Of a stretch of DNA of 64,000 nt, positions 17,661 through 28,373 are shown in pieces (position 1 is the stretch's first letter; each line of letters opens with the position of its first letter). The notes under the pieces are model-generated. The model was not told the DNA's origin. It made no database searches and saw only the letters and a program-made list of their open reading frames with translations. Location of the stretch: positions 742,837 to 806,836 of the forward strand of contig NZ_LMUX01000016.1 in assembly GCF_009765705.1 (NCBI RefSeq), given 5' to 3'. Position numbers and translations under genes: made by a program. Origin of the DNA: Burkholderia sp. L27(2015). GTDB taxonomy: Bacteria; Pseudomonadota; Gammaproteobacteria; Burkholderiales; Burkholderiaceae.

Positions 17661-18470
17661 ATGTCGACCCCGAATACCATTTCCAATACTGCACTCAAAG
17701 GCAAAGTTGCCGTCGTCACGGGCGCTGCCAGCGGCATCGGCAAAGAGATTGCCTTTACGCTGTCGAAATCGGGCGCCGCAATCGCGATTGCCGATTTGAA
17801 TCTTGATGGCGCGTCTGCGGTCGCCGCCGAAATCGTCAAGGCTGGCGGCAAAGCCATCGGTATTGCAATGGACGTCACCAATGAAGACGCTGTCAACGCC
17901 GGTATCGAAAAAGTCGTGGCCGAGCTCGGTTCGGTCGATATCCTCGTGTCGAACGCCGGCATCCAGATCGTCAATCCGATCGAGAATTATGCCTATTCCG
18001 ACTGGAAGAAAATGATGGCGATCCACGTCGACGGCGCGTTCCTGACCACCAAGGCGGCGTTGAAACACATGTACAAGGACGATCGCGGCGGCGTGGTGAT
18101 CTACATGGGTTCGGTGCATTCGCACGAAGCCTCGCCGTTGAAGTCGGCTTACGTGACGGCCAAGCATGGTTTGCTCGGGCTGGCCCGGGTGCTCGCCAAG
18201 GAAGGTGCGAAACACAACGTGCGTTCGCATGTCGTGTGTCCGGGGTTCGTGCGCACGCCGCTGGTCGACAAGCAGATTCCGGAACAGTCCAAGGAGCTGG
18301 GTATCAGCGAAGCCGACGTGATCAAGAATGTCATGCTGGGCGGTACCGTCGACGGCATCTTTACGACGGTTGAAGACGTGGCGCAGACTGTATTGTTCCT
18401 GTCGGCGTTCCCGTCGGCTGCACTGACCGGCCAATCGTTCGTGGTTAGCCACGGCTGGTTCATGCAGTAA
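17661..18470 (+). CDS. bdhA: 3-hydroxybutyrate dehydrogenase (SDR)
   Basis: 269 residues from ATG at 17661, behind TGGAGAT; the open frame starts earlier but the SDR fold begins here. It interconverts 3-hydroxybutyrate and acetoacetate with NAD. The cofactor motif is TGAASGIG (20-27), NAG is at 98-100, and the catalytic residues are Ser151, Tyr164 and Lys168 in YVTAKHG. The end VVSHGWFMQ and the region LVDKQIPEQ are typical of this dehydrogenase. It sits between adc and the patatin gene in one likely operon. Confidence 0.93.
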   Translation: MSTPNTISNTALKGKVAVVTGAASGIGKEIAFTLSKSGAAIAIADLNLDGASAVAAEIVKAGGKAIGIAMDVTNEDAVNAGIEKVVAELGSVDILVSNAGIQIVNPIENYAYSDWKKMMAIHVDGAFLTTKAALKHMYKDDRGGVVIYMGSVHSHEASPLKSAYVTAKHGLLGLARVLAKEGAKHNVRSHVVCPGFVRTPLVDKQIPEQSKELGISEADVIKNVMLGGTVDGIFTTVEDVAQTVLFLSAFPSAALTGQSFVVSHGWFMQ

Positions 18471-18530
18471 ATGCTTGGGGCGCCGGGGCAATTGCCTCGG
18501 CCCTAACCTCGTTTCGATGGAGTCCTCTTT

Positions 18531-19856
18531 ATGGCAGCACGCAAACCTGGTGTGGCGGCGACCACCAAAGCTGGTATCGCGGCGAGCACCAAACCCGCGG
18601 TGGTGGCGACCAGCAAATCCGATGCGGCGACGACCCGCAAATCCGAGACTGCCGCGTCCAGCAAACCCGACGTGCGCCCGCGTACCGGAGCCGCACTCGA
18701 GACGGATTCTCCGCTGCAATTCCCACACTACGAGACCGTAGCGCTGGTCTTGCAGGGCGGCGGCGCACTCGGTTCCTACCAGGCCGGGGTTTATGAGGGG
18801 CTCGACGAAGCGGGTGTGGTGCCGGGCTGGATTGCCGGCATCTCGATCGGCGCGCTCAATACCGCGATCATCGCAGGCAACGCCCCGGGTCGACGCGTGG
18901 CAGCCTTGAAAGAGTTCTGGAACACGATTTGCCAGCCGGCCAGCAGCCCGCCGATCTGGCCGTTTTTCGAACAGACGCTGTTCAATACCACTGATGAAGT
19001 CCGCAAAATGTTCGCGCGCTGGAGTGCGACGTCGGCATTGCTCGAAGGTCAAAAGGGCTTTTTCGTGCCGCGCTTTCCACCACCGATAAGCTCGGTGCCC
19101 ACAGATCCGCGCAAGGTCAGTTATTACGATACGACGCCACTGAAAGCGACATTGGAGCGGTTGTGCGATTTCGATCGGATCAATTCCGGCGAGACGCGCG
19201 TGTCGGTCGGGGCGGTCAACGTCGGCACCGGCAACTTCGTTTATTTCGACAATACCAAGATGACCTTGCGCGCCGAGCACTTCATGGCGTCCGGGGCACT
19301 GCCGCCAGGTTTCGCGGCGGTTGAAATCGACGGGGAGTACTACTGGGACGGTGGGCTGGTCTCGAACACGCCGTTGTCGGAGGTGCTGCAGACCACGCCA
19401 CGGCGCGACACGCTGGCGTTCCAGGTCGACTTGTGGAGCGCAGTGGGCGACGTGCCGACCACGATGGGCGCGATCAATGAGCGTGCCAAGGATATCCAGT
19501 ATTCGAGTCGTACCCGGATGGTGACGGACGTGTTGAGCCGTTCACAGCTGTTTAGAAAAGCGATGCGCGAAGTGCTGGAGAAAGTGCCCGAGGACGTGCG
19601 CAAGACAGACAGATGGTGCGTGCTCGCCGAGGAGCTTGCTTGCAGCAAACGCTACAACGTCGTGCATCTGATCTATCACGACAAGGAATACGAGACCGAC
19701 TTCAGGGATTTCCAGTTCGGCACACCGACCATGCTCGAACACTGGAACAGTGGCCTCGACGATATCCGGCATACGCTGAAGCAGCCGGGTTGGCTCGATC
19801 TACCCGATAACGGTACCGGCTTCGTGACACACGATATTCACCGCCGCAGCGAATAG
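18531..19856 (+). CDS. Patatin-like phospholipase/esterase with DUF3734
   Basis: 441 residues; ATG at 18531 behind GGAGTCC. The N-terminal 55 residues are made of 8-residue repeats rich in Ala, Thr and Lys. The patatin domain follows: oxyanion GGGALGSYQAG (76-86), nucleophile Ser105 in GISIGA and Asp273 in WDGGLVSN, then a C-terminal DUF3734-type part. Such proteins hydrolyse acyl esters; patatins linked to bdhA may act on PHB oligomers or storage-granule lipids, but this is inference. It shares its operon with adc and bdhA and ends at a strong terminator. Confidence 0.86.
   Translation: MAARKPGVAATTKAGIAASTKPAVVATSKSDAATTRKSETAASSKPDVRPRTGAALETDSPLQFPHYETVALVLQGGGALGSYQAGVYEGLDEAGVVPGWIAGISIGALNTAIIAGNAPGRRVAALKEFWNTICQPASSPPIWPFFEQTLFNTTDEVRKMFARWSATSALLEGQKGFFVPRFPPPISSVPTDPRKVSYYDTTPLKATLERLCDFDRINSGETRVSVGAVNVGTGNFVYFDNTKMTLRAEHFMASGALPPGFAAVEIDGEYYWDGGLVSNTPLSEVLQTTPRRDTLAFQVDLWSAVGDVPTTMGAINERAKDIQYSSRTRMVTDVLSRSQLFRKAMREVLEKVPEDVRKTDRWCVLAEELACSKRYNVVHLIYHDKEYETDFRDFQFGTPTMLEHWNSGLDDIRHTLKQPGWLDLPDNGTGFVTHDIHRRSE
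18543..18662 (+). repeat. Five 24-bp in-frame repeats at the patatin N-terminus
   Basis: Each unit encodes eight residues starting with Lys: KPGVAATT, KAGIAAST, KPAVVATS, KSDAATTR, KSETAASS. A partial sixth (KPDV) follows. The peptide is basic and likely disordered, rather like histone-type or PHB-granule DNA-binding tails. Confidence 0.75.
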
Positions 19857-19899
19857 GTGAGCCAAGGTGCATGTCGGCTGGCGTATCGGCGCCGTGCGT

Positions 19900-19927
19900 T
19901 GAAGTCGATGCACTGAAGTCGATACGC
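19900..19927 (+). repeat. 14-bp tandem duplication after the patatin gene
   Basis: TGAAGTCGATGCAC (19900-19913) is followed by TGAAGTCGATACGC (19914-19927), between the stop and the terminator. Confidence 0.6.
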
Positions 19928-19954
19928 GTCAAAGCCAAACAAGTCCGCTGTAAA

Positions 19955-19992
19955 AAAAATCCCCGCCTGGCATAGACCCGGCGGGGATTTTT
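19955..19992. terminator. Bidirectional terminator between the patatin and tyrB genes
   Basis: AAAAATCCCCGCC (19955-19967) pairs perfectly with GGCGGGGATTTTT (19980-19992) around a 12-nt loop. It ends both convergent transcripts. Confidence 0.92.
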
Positions 19993-20051
19993 ACTGCGGC
20001 CGTCCAATTGGGGTCGTCCAGGACAACCCACGGCGACCTGAAGTGAGCAGC

Positions 20052-21248
20052 CTAGAGCACTGCGACGATCGCTTTCGCGATGGCGTCGATGTTCTTCGTA
20101 TTCAACGCGGCTACGCAGATACGGCCGGTACCGACTGCGTAAATGCCGAACTCGTCTTTCAGGCGGTCGACCTGTGCCGCATTCAATCCGGAATACGAGA
20201 ACATACCGCGCTGCTTGGCGACAAAGCCGAAATCGCGCTTGGCGCCATACGCCTTGAGCTTTTCGACCAGGCTCACGCGCATCGCGTGGATACGCTCACG
20301 CATTTCGCCCAGTTCGTCTTCCCACATCGCGCGCAGTTGCGGGCTGCTCAGCACAGCGGCCACGACTGAGCCGCCGTGCGTCGGCGGGTTCGAGTAGTTG
20401 GTGCGAATCACGCGCTTGAGCTGCGACAGCACGCGCGTGGTTTCGTCCTTGCTGGTGGTGGTAATGGTCAGTGCGCCCACGCGTTCGCCATACAGCGAAA
20501 ACGATTTCGAGAACGAGCTCGATACGAACACGTTGATACCGGTTTCGGCAAACAGGCGCACGGCCGCGGCGTCCGCATCGATGCCGTCGGCAAAGCCTTG
20601 ATAAGCCATGTCGAGGAAGGGCACCAGCGAGCGCGCCTGAACCACTTCGGCGACTTTTTTCCATTGGTCGACCGTGAGATCGACACCGGTCGGATTGTGG
20701 CAGCACGCATGCAGCACGATGATCGTGCCGGCCGGGTAGCTGTTAAGTGCTGCGATCATCGCATCGAAGGCCACGCCATGGCTGGCGGCTTCGTAATACG
20801 GATAATTCACTACCTCGAAACCCGCCGCTTCGAACAACGCGCGATGGTTTTCCCAGCTCGGGTCGCTGATCGCGACTTTCGCGTTCGGATTCAGGCGCTT
20901 GAGGAAGTCGGCACCGATCTTCAGTGCACCGGTGCCACCCAATGCTTGCGCGGTCACCGCGCGGCCTTCGGTGACGATGGGCGAATCCGGACCGAGCAAC
21001 ATCTTCTGCACGGCGGCGTCGTAGGCGGCAATCCCTTCGATAGGCAAATAACCGCGCGGTGTAGCGGCTTCGGCACGTGCTTTTTCAGCTTCGCGCACGG
21101 CGCGCAGCAGCGGAATGCGGCCTTCGTCGTTGGTATAGACGCCTATGCCCAGATTGGCTTTGGTCGCACGGGAATCGGCATTGAACGCTTCGTTCAAACC
21201 AAGGATAGGATCGCGTGGGGCGAGCTCGACGGATGAAAACAGAGTCAT
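20052..21248 (-). CDS. tyrB: Aromatic/aspartate aminotransferase
   Basis: 398 residues from ATG at 21248. A fold-type I PLP enzyme of the AspC/TyrB group that moves amino groups between aromatic amino acids or aspartate and 2-oxoglutarate. The PLP lysine is Lys248 in SSSFSKSFSLYGERVG; ACCHNPTGVD, FLDMAYQGFADG and the C-terminal Arg region are as expected. TyrB and AspC are not split by eye; the divergent pairing with uvrB is where Burkholderia genomes usually carry the gene named tyrB. Confidence 0.85.
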   Translation of the reverse strand: MTLFSSVELAPRDPILGLNEAFNADSRATKANLGIGVYTNDEGRIPLLRAVREAEKARAEAATPRGYLPIEGIAAYDAAVQKMLLGPDSPIVTEGRAVTAQALGGTGALKIGADFLKRLNPNAKVAISDPSWENHRALFEAAGFEVVNYPYYEAASHGVAFDAMIAALNSYPAGTIIVLHACCHNPTGVDLTVDQWKKVAEVVQARSLVPFLDMAYQGFADGIDADAAAVRLFAETGINVFVSSSFSKSFSLYGERVGALTITTTSKDETTRVLSQLKRVIRTNYSNPPTHGGSVVAAVLSSPQLRAMWEDELGEMRERIHAMRVSLVEKLKAYGAKRDFGFVAKQRGMFSYSGLNAAQVDRLKDEFGIYAVGTGRICVAALNTKNIDAIAKAIVAVL

Positions 21249-21362
21249 TTAACTGCTCGGGAGTGAGGGAACCGGGATTTGACAGAGGGGCTAGAATAGA
21301 CGGCTGAGGATTTCTCAGCGATTGCTTAGCTCTTGGCAAACAACCCCACCATTCTAGCGAAG

Positions 21363-23471
<2,109 letters not shown>

Positions 23472-23646
23472 GCCGTTCAAGGTTCTCTTCGACGTTCGAT
23501 CTGAAGGTGCGGGCAACGTTGTCGGATCGAGCGCCGGTTCGGCGTTTGCCGGCATCGAGGGCAAAGACCGGCGCTTCCCCACCAGTCTTTGCCGCGAGTC
23601 AAATCTGCCTCGACTGCGTCGTTCGACGCCGTCTTCTTACCTTAAC

Positions 23647-23689
23647 TTGCCCCTTCAGCGTTATCCCGGATATAATAAGAATCATTCGC
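23647..23689 (+). promoter_or_regulatory. ftrA promoter with overlapping Fur box
   Basis: TTGCCC (23647-23652) and a perfect TATAAT (23671-23676) are 18 bp apart. The 19-mer at 23671-23689 matches the Fur consensus at about 14 of 19 positions, with AATCATT intact, and covers the -10. Iron-bound Fur should repress. Confidence 0.75.
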
Positions 23690-23771
23690 ATTAACATTTG
23701 TCATAATCCTGTGATAACGCGTCCCTTTTGTTGCGAGAAACGCGCGTCGGCACTTCTCTAAGGAAAACCTC

Positions 23772-24323
23772 ATGCATCCAGTTTCAGCTCGTGTTTCCCG
23801 TCTTCTGGTCGCCGCAGCAGTGAGCGTGGCGTTGCCCGCGATGGCAGCGGAATATCCGATCGGCAAACAGCATATCGAAGGCGGAATGGAACTGGGCACG
23901 GTGTATCTGCAGCCGATCACGATGGACCCGGAAGGCATGATGCGCAAAGCGTCGGATTCCGATATCCACCTCGAAACCGATATTCATGCGGTTAAGAACA
24001 ATCCGACCGGTTTTGCCGAAGGCGACTGGATGCCTTATCTGCAAGTCAAGTATGAGCTCAGCAAGGTCGGTACCACGCAATCGGTCAAGGGTGTGCTGAT
24101 GCCGATGGTGGCCAACGACGGCCCGCATTATGGCGACAACGTCAAACTGTTCGGCCCGGGCAAATATCACGTGAAAATCATCGTCGCTCCGCCGGCCACC
24201 ATGGGCGCCGCCGCGTTCGGCCGTCACATCGATAAGGAAACCGGTACCGGCCCGTGGTTCAAGCCGTTCACGGTGGAATACGATTTCCCGTTCGCCGGCA
24301 TCGGCAAGAAGGGCGGTTACTAA
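23772..24323 (+). CDS. ftrA: Periplasmic iron-binding protein, P19 family
   Basis: 183 residues with a signal peptide cleaved near residue 26 (LPAMAAEYP). The mature protein is of the P19/FtrA family, which binds iron and copper in the periplasm and hands ferrous iron to the FTR1 permease: YPIGKQHIEGGMELGTVYL, then MDPEGM, a DIHLETDIHA metal-binding stretch and a C-terminal GPWFKPFTVEYDF. First gene of a four-gene operon (P19, cupredoxin, FTR1, ferredoxin-type) that matches ftrABCD of Bordetella and Burkholderia; a Fur box lies over its promoter. Confidence 0.9.
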   Translation: MHPVSARVSRLLVAAAVSVALPAMAAEYPIGKQHIEGGMELGTVYLQPITMDPEGMMRKASDSDIHLETDIHAVKNNPTGFAEGDWMPYLQVKYELSKVGTTQSVKGVLMPMVANDGPHYGDNVKLFGPGKYHVKIIVAPPATMGAAAFGRHIDKETGTGPWFKPFTVEYDFPFAGIGKKGGY

Positions 24324-24374
24324 AGACACACTGTGAAATAGACACTGCGCAGACATTGCGAACACACACTGCGC
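24324..24374 (+). repeat. Degenerate ACACTG-type repeats after ftrA
   Basis: AGACACACTGTGAAAT, AGACACTGCGC, AGACATTGCGAAC and ACACACTGCGC follow the ftrA stop directly. Confidence 0.45.
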
Positions 24375-24430
24375 GCGGCGTGGGTGCAGTGTCCGTCTAG
24401 CAAGCCAACAAGTGGAAAACCAGCTCGCCC

Positions 24431-24796
24431 ATGAAACTCGGAACCTCGATGATGTTTAGACGCTCTATTGCTGCACTTTCGTTTGCGGCCGTGTGTTCGA
24501 CGCTGCTGCCGGCAATGGCGCAGGCCGAAGACCTGCCCACGTTCCGGGTTGAACTCGCGGATGGCAAGGTCACGCCGGCGCGCATCGAAGTGCCGGCAGG
24601 CAAGCGCTTCAAGGTGACGATTTTCAACAAGGGCAATAGCGCAGTCGAATTCGAGAGCGTTCAATTGCGTAAGGAAAAAGTATTGGCGCCCGGCGCCGAT
24701 TCCTTTGTCGTGGTGGCTGCGCTCGAACCGGGCGAATACAAGTTCTTCGACGATTTCCATCAATCGACCGGGCAGGGCGTGATCGTCGCGAAGTAG
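24431..24796 (+). CDS. ftrB: Cupredoxin-like periplasmic protein
   Basis: 121 residues from ATG 24431; ATG 24449 with CGGAAC upstream is a possible start. A signal peptide ends near residue 32 (AMAQAEDLP). The mature part is a small cupredoxin fold: TFRVELADGKVTPARIEVPAGKRFKV, FNKGNSAVEFES and EPGEYKFFDDFH. FtrB is thought to oxidise ferrous iron, as a copper protein, for uptake by FtrC. A typical His-Cys-Met copper set is not evident; only one His (FDDFH) is near the end. Spacing to ftrC is 13 bp. Confidence 0.87.
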   Translation: MKLGTSMMFRRSIAALSFAAVCSTLLPAMAQAEDLPTFRVELADGKVTPARIEVPAGKRFKVTIFNKGNSAVEFESVQLRKEKVLAPGADSFVVVAALEPGEYKFFDDFHQSTGQGVIVAK

Positions 24797-24809
24797 GGAA
24801 GGAGCGGGC

Positions 24810-25658
24810 ATGGAGCAAATACTTTTTGTCGTCTGGCGCGAGAGCGTCGAAGCGTTGCTCGTGGTGGGCATCTTGTACGCGTGGCTGAAGAACGGCGACG
24901 CGGCGGCACGGCGCGCGCTGCCCTACCTGTGGATAGGCGTGGCCGCAGGGCTGGTCGCAGCGGTGTTGTTGGGCGCCGTGCTGATAGGTGTCACTGAAGA
25001 GTTGACGGGTACCGCGCTCGATGCATTTCAAGCGGCCATGGTGCTGGTCGCGGCCGTACTGATCGTGCAGATGGTGTTGTGGATGAAGCGGCACGGTCGC
25101 ACGCTCAAACGCGATATGGAAAAGGCGCTGGAGGAAAACACCCGGCGCGAAAATCACTGGGGCATCGCCTTGCTGGTGGCGATTGCCATCGCTCGCGAAG
25201 GTAGCGAAACCGTGATCTTTCTTTACGGGCTCGGTTTCGGCCAAAACGGCCACATTACCGCGGCGATGTATGCCGGTGTGTTCGGCGGCTTGGCACTCGC
25301 GTTCCTGACGTTTTATCTGCTGCAACTGGGCGGCCACCTGTTTTCATGGCGCCGCTTTTTCCGCGTCACCGAAATCCTGCTGCTGTTGCTGGCCGCTGGC
25401 CTGCTTGAAAACGGCGTCGACAAACTGATTAGCCTGGACTGGCTGCCAACGCTGGTCGATCAGTTCTGGAACACTTCGGTCGTGCTCGACGACGGCAACG
25501 GGATCGGCGCTTTCATCGCTACGCTGACGGGCTATCGTGCTCATCCTTCGTTGCTCAATGTACTGACCTACGCCGCTTTTTGGCTGGCTGTGTGGTTCTT
25601 GACGCGTCGTGCCGGCAAGCCGGCCGGCACGCCCAAAACCGCGCTGACCGGCCGCTGA
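24810..25658 (+). CDS. ftrC: FTR1-family high-affinity iron permease
   Basis: 282 residues, about seven membrane helices. The two REXXE iron motifs are present: RESVE (10-14) and REGSE (129-133), as in yeast Ftr1p. It moves iron across the inner membrane, working with FtrA and FtrB in the periplasm and FtrD in the membrane. Start ATG 24810 sits 13 bp after ftrB with GGAAGGAG upstream, consistent with one transcript under Fur. Confidence 0.93.
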   Translation: MEQILFVVWRESVEALLVVGILYAWLKNGDAAARRALPYLWIGVAAGLVAAVLLGAVLIGVTEELTGTALDAFQAAMVLVAAVLIVQMVLWMKRHGRTLKRDMEKALEENTRRENHWGIALLVAIAIAREGSETVIFLYGLGFGQNGHITAAMYAGVFGGLALAFLTFYLLQLGGHLFSWRRFFRVTEILLLLLAAGLLENGVDKLISLDWLPTLVDQFWNTSVVLDDGNGIGAFIATLTGYRAHPSLLNVLTYAAFWLAVWFLTRRAGKPAGTPKTALTGR

Positions 25659-25685
25659 ACCCGAGATGAGACGATCGCCCCGCCA

Positions 25686-27116
25686 ATGACGTTTAGACAT
25701 TCTGCCCCGCCCGTGGCAACCACTGCTTCTGCTCCCTCGCTTGGTCTGCTTGCCAGCCTGGGCGAGTGGATGAAGCGGCACGATCGCATGATCAGGCGGG
25801 TGCAGTGGTTCATCATTCTCGTCTACGCAGTGCTGATCGTGGTTCCCGTACTGATGCCCTTGCCGGACGACACGGCGCATCTATGGAGCAACTTGACGCT
25901 GGCCGCGCAGTTCGTGTTCTGGGGCATCTGGTGGCCCTTCGTGCTGCTTTCGATGGTGCTGCTCGGCCGTATTTGGTGCGGCGTGCTGTGCCCGGAAGGG
26001 GCGTTGTCCGAACTCGCCAGCAAATATGGCCGCGGCCGGGCCATTCCGCATTGGATGCGCTGGCGCGGGTGGCCGTTTGCGGCGTTCGCGTTGACCACCA
26101 TCTACGGCCAGTTGGTCAGCGTGTATCAATACCCCAAGGCGGTGATGCTGGTGCTCGGCGGTTCCACCGTCGCGGCCATCGCAATCGGCCTGATTTACGG
26201 ACGCGAGAAGCGGGTCTGGTGCAAATATCTGTGTCCGGTCAATGGCGTGTTCAGCTTGCTGGCGCGGATTTCGCCGGTGCATTACCGCGTCAATGAAGCG
26301 GCTTGGCGCGCGTCTTACACCAAAGGCGAGCATGGGCACCGCGTGATTCCGGTCAACTGCGCGCCGCTGGTGCCTTTGCGCGCCATGGAGGGCGGCGCCG
26401 ATTGCCATATGTGCGGTCGATGCAGCGGACACCGCGAAGCGGTGCAGCTCACGCCGCGCTCGCCGTCCGATGAAGTGGTGCGGCTGGGCGAAGGCAAAGC
26501 CAACCCGTGGGATTCCGCACTCGTGCTGTACGGTCTGTGCGGCATCGCGATTGGTGCGTTCCACTGGAGCGCCAGCCCGTGGTTCGTGGCCCTCAAGCAG
26601 ATGAGCGCGGGCTGGTTGATCGACCGCAATATTCTTTGGCCGCTGAGCACCGACGTGCCGTGGTTCGTGCTCACGCATTACGCCGACCAGAACGACGTGT
26701 TCTCGTGGCTGGACGGCGGCATGATCCTCGGCTACATCCTCGTCACGGCGCTGGTCTATGGCACGGCATTGGCGCTGTTGCTTGCAGCAGGCAGTCGCTT
26801 TCTCGGTCCCTGGCGTTTCAGCCGTTTCCATCACCTCGTGCAAGCGCTGATTCCGGTGGCCGGATGCGGGGTGTTCCTGGGCTTGTCGGCCACGACATTG
26901 TCCTTGTTGCGCGCCGAGCATTTCTGGCTGGGTTGGGCGCCGTATGTACGCTGGAGCTTGCTGATCGGCGCGAATGTCTGGACGGCCTGGTTGGCGTGGG
27001 GCGTGAGTGGGCGCCACAGTGCGCAGCCGGTTCGCCGTTACGGCGCGCTGGCGTGCATCGTGGCGGCGCTGCTGGTGGTCGATAGCGCGTGGTGGCTGAT
27101 GTTCCAGGTCTGGTGA
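25686..27116 (+). CDS. ftrD: 4Fe-4S binding membrane protein (NapH-like)
   Basis: 476 residues with several membrane helices. Cys groups of a membrane ferredoxin: CGVLCPEG (near 100), CKYLCPVNG (near 180) and CHMCGRC (near 242). FtrD is the fourth part of the FtrABCD ferrous-iron system and is thought to return electrons taken during iron oxidation. It ends in a 12-bp repeat, in which the stop TGA sits. No further genes of the operon follow. Confidence 0.88.
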   Translation: MTFRHSAPPVATTASAPSLGLLASLGEWMKRHDRMIRRVQWFIILVYAVLIVVPVLMPLPDDTAHLWSNLTLAAQFVFWGIWWPFVLLSMVLLGRIWCGVLCPEGALSELASKYGRGRAIPHWMRWRGWPFAAFALTTIYGQLVSVYQYPKAVMLVLGGSTVAAIAIGLIYGREKRVWCKYLCPVNGVFSLLARISPVHYRVNEAAWRASYTKGEHGHRVIPVNCAPLVPLRAMEGGADCHMCGRCSGHREAVQLTPRSPSDEVVRLGEGKANPWDSALVLYGLCGIAIGAFHWSASPWFVALKQMSAGWLIDRNILWPLSTDVPWFVLTHYADQNDVFSWLDGGMILGYILVTALVYGTALALLLAAGSRFLGPWRFSRFHHLVQALIPVAGCGVFLGLSATTLSLLRAEHFWLGWAPYVRWSLLIGANVWTAWLAWGVSGRHSAQPVRRYGALACIVAALLVVDSAWWLMFQVW

Positions 27117-27144
27117 GCGATCTGGTGAATGATCTGGTGAGTGC
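27109..27144 (+). repeat. Three 12-bp units over the ftrD stop
   Basis: TCTGGTGAGCGA, TCTGGTGAATGA and TCTGGTGAGTGC run head to tail; the ftrD stop TGA (27114-27116) is in the first. Confidence 0.65.
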
Positions 27145-27267
27145 GGCGGCGCTGGCCGGCGTGGAATAACGCCGCACCGCGTGCGTCGGCGACGGCGAGT
27201 GTGAGGTAAAATTGCGCATCGGCACCGTGTGCCGTTTCGCTTTCAAGCCCAATTACCAAGGTCAATC

Positions 27268-27669
27268 ATGAAAACCAAAGTCATACTTACCGCGGAAGAC
27301 GCCAAACTCATCGCCGAAGCCGCCGAGCAACATGCGCGCGACAACAACTGGGCCGTGGTGGTTGCGGTGGTCGACGATGGCGGTCACCTGCTGCATCTGC
27401 ATCGTATGGACGGAGCTGCACCCATTTCGTCTGACATCGCTCCGGGCAAAGCCCGCACCGCTGCGCTAGGTCGCCGCGAAAGCCGTATCTACGAGGAAGT
27501 CATCAAGGGTGGCCGCACCGCGTTCCTGAGCGCACCGCTCGAGTCGATGCTGGAAGGTGGCGTGCCGGTCGTCCACGAAGGCGAAGTGATAGGCGCGGTT
27601 GGCGTGTCCGGTGTGAAGTCGGAACAGGATGCGGAAATCGCCAAGGCTGGGATCGCCGCGCTGTCCTGA
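27268..27669 (+). CDS. GlcG/HbpS family protein (DUF336)
   Basis: 133 residues from ATG 27268. The signature WAVVVAVVDDGGHLLHLHRMDGA and the end VVHEGEVIGAVGVSG are of the GlcG/HbpS fold; members bind haem or cobalamin or are of unknown use. No signal peptide is visible, so it should be cytosolic. It is followed by a perfect palindromic terminator. There is no glycolate operon nearby, so the GlcG name is only structural. Confidence 0.85.
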   Translation: MKTKVILTAEDAKLIAEAAEQHARDNNWAVVVAVVDDGGHLLHLHRMDGAAPISSDIAPGKARTAALGRRESRIYEEVIKGGRTAFLSAPLESMLEGGVPVVHEGEVIGAVGVSGVKSEQDAEIAKAGIAALS

Positions 27670-27676
27670 ACTGAAC

Positions 27677-27702
27677 GCAAGTGCAGGGCGCAAGTGCACG
27701 GC
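27677..27702 (+). repeat. 13-bp tandem duplication after the GlcG-like gene
   Basis: GCAAGTGCAGGGC (27677-27689) and GCAAGTGCACGGC (27690-27702) lie between the stop and the terminator. Confidence 0.6.
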
Positions 27703-27706
27703 GCAG

Positions 27707-27736
27707 AAAAAACCCAGCTGATCAGCTGGGTTTTTT
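27707..27736. terminator. Perfect 30-bp palindromic bidirectional terminator
   Basis: AAAAAACCCAGCTGA and its exact reverse complement form a 15-bp arm pair; each strand ends in six T. It separates the GlcG-like gene from the AtaL-like gene. Confidence 0.92.
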
Positions 27737-27785
27737 ATTTGGTGCCAGCGTTGGCACCTGTCGGCACCTGCGCTTGCGATCGCAC

Positions 27786-28271
27786 TCAATGCAACTGCTG
27801 CACCGTCAGGCGGCCGGTTTGCGCAAATTCGCGAATCAGCCGGACGGTATCGATATCGGCTTCGCGATACGCCGATTTCACGATTTCCATCGTGCGATGC
27901 GCTTCGCCGCTGGAGGCTTCGGGCAGTGTCGTTTCATATTTGAAACGCACGAATAATTGCAGCGCGTCGGGCTGTTCTATCGTCATGGTCAGCGAGCCGC
28001 CGACATGCTCTTCGGTCGCTGCGATGTCATAGCGCACGCTGATGCCGGGTGCGAACGTCACGTAGTCGCGCACGGACGCAGGCCCATATGACAGCTCACG
28101 TTCGAAGCCCAGCCCCGAGCGGGAAAGGATCGTACAGCTTTCGAGCCCGAGCACGAAGAGCTGCGGCTGTTCTGCCCGCAATACCAGTCCTGCCCACAGC
28201 TGCTCGCGCGTGAGCGTATCGAGCAGGGGGTTCAGCGGGTCGTTGATCTGCACCAGATGTTCGTAAATCAT
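27786..28271 (-). CDS. AtaL-like/DUF1857 (SRPBCC fold) protein
   Basis: 161 residues from ATG 28271. It begins MIYEHLVQINDPLNPLLDTLTREQLWAGLVLRA, the DUF1857 pattern, and has a helix-grip core likely to bind a small hydrophobic ligand. Function unknown; AtaL-like proteins are found in acetylation-linked and other pathways. No signal peptide. It is 103 bp downstream of the OsmC-like gene and may be transcribed with it. Confidence 0.75.
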   Translation of the reverse strand: MIYEHLVQINDPLNPLLDTLTREQLWAGLVLRAEQPQLFVLGLESCTILSRSGLGFERELSYGPASVRDYVTFAPGISVRYDIAATEEHVGGSLTMTIEQPDALQLFVRFKYETTLPEASSGEAHRTMEIVKSAYREADIDTVRLIREFAQTGRLTVQQLH

Positions 28272-28373
28272 GCTTGCGTACAACCTTTTCGGATGATGTT
28301 ATCGACCAACATAAGGGAAAAGTACGCTCATGGCAACGACAAATGGCAACGACTGCGCTTGCGATTTGTCCGT

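Noticed and set aside
17631-19280. 549-codon minus-strand frame opposite bdhA and the patatin gene.
   Set aside because: High-GC shadow frame; the plus-strand genes have full catalytic motifs.
23525-23585. GC-rich inverted segment GCGCCGGT...ACCGGCGC after uvrB, tested as terminator.
   Set aside because: Long loop and no T run; left out as unsupported.
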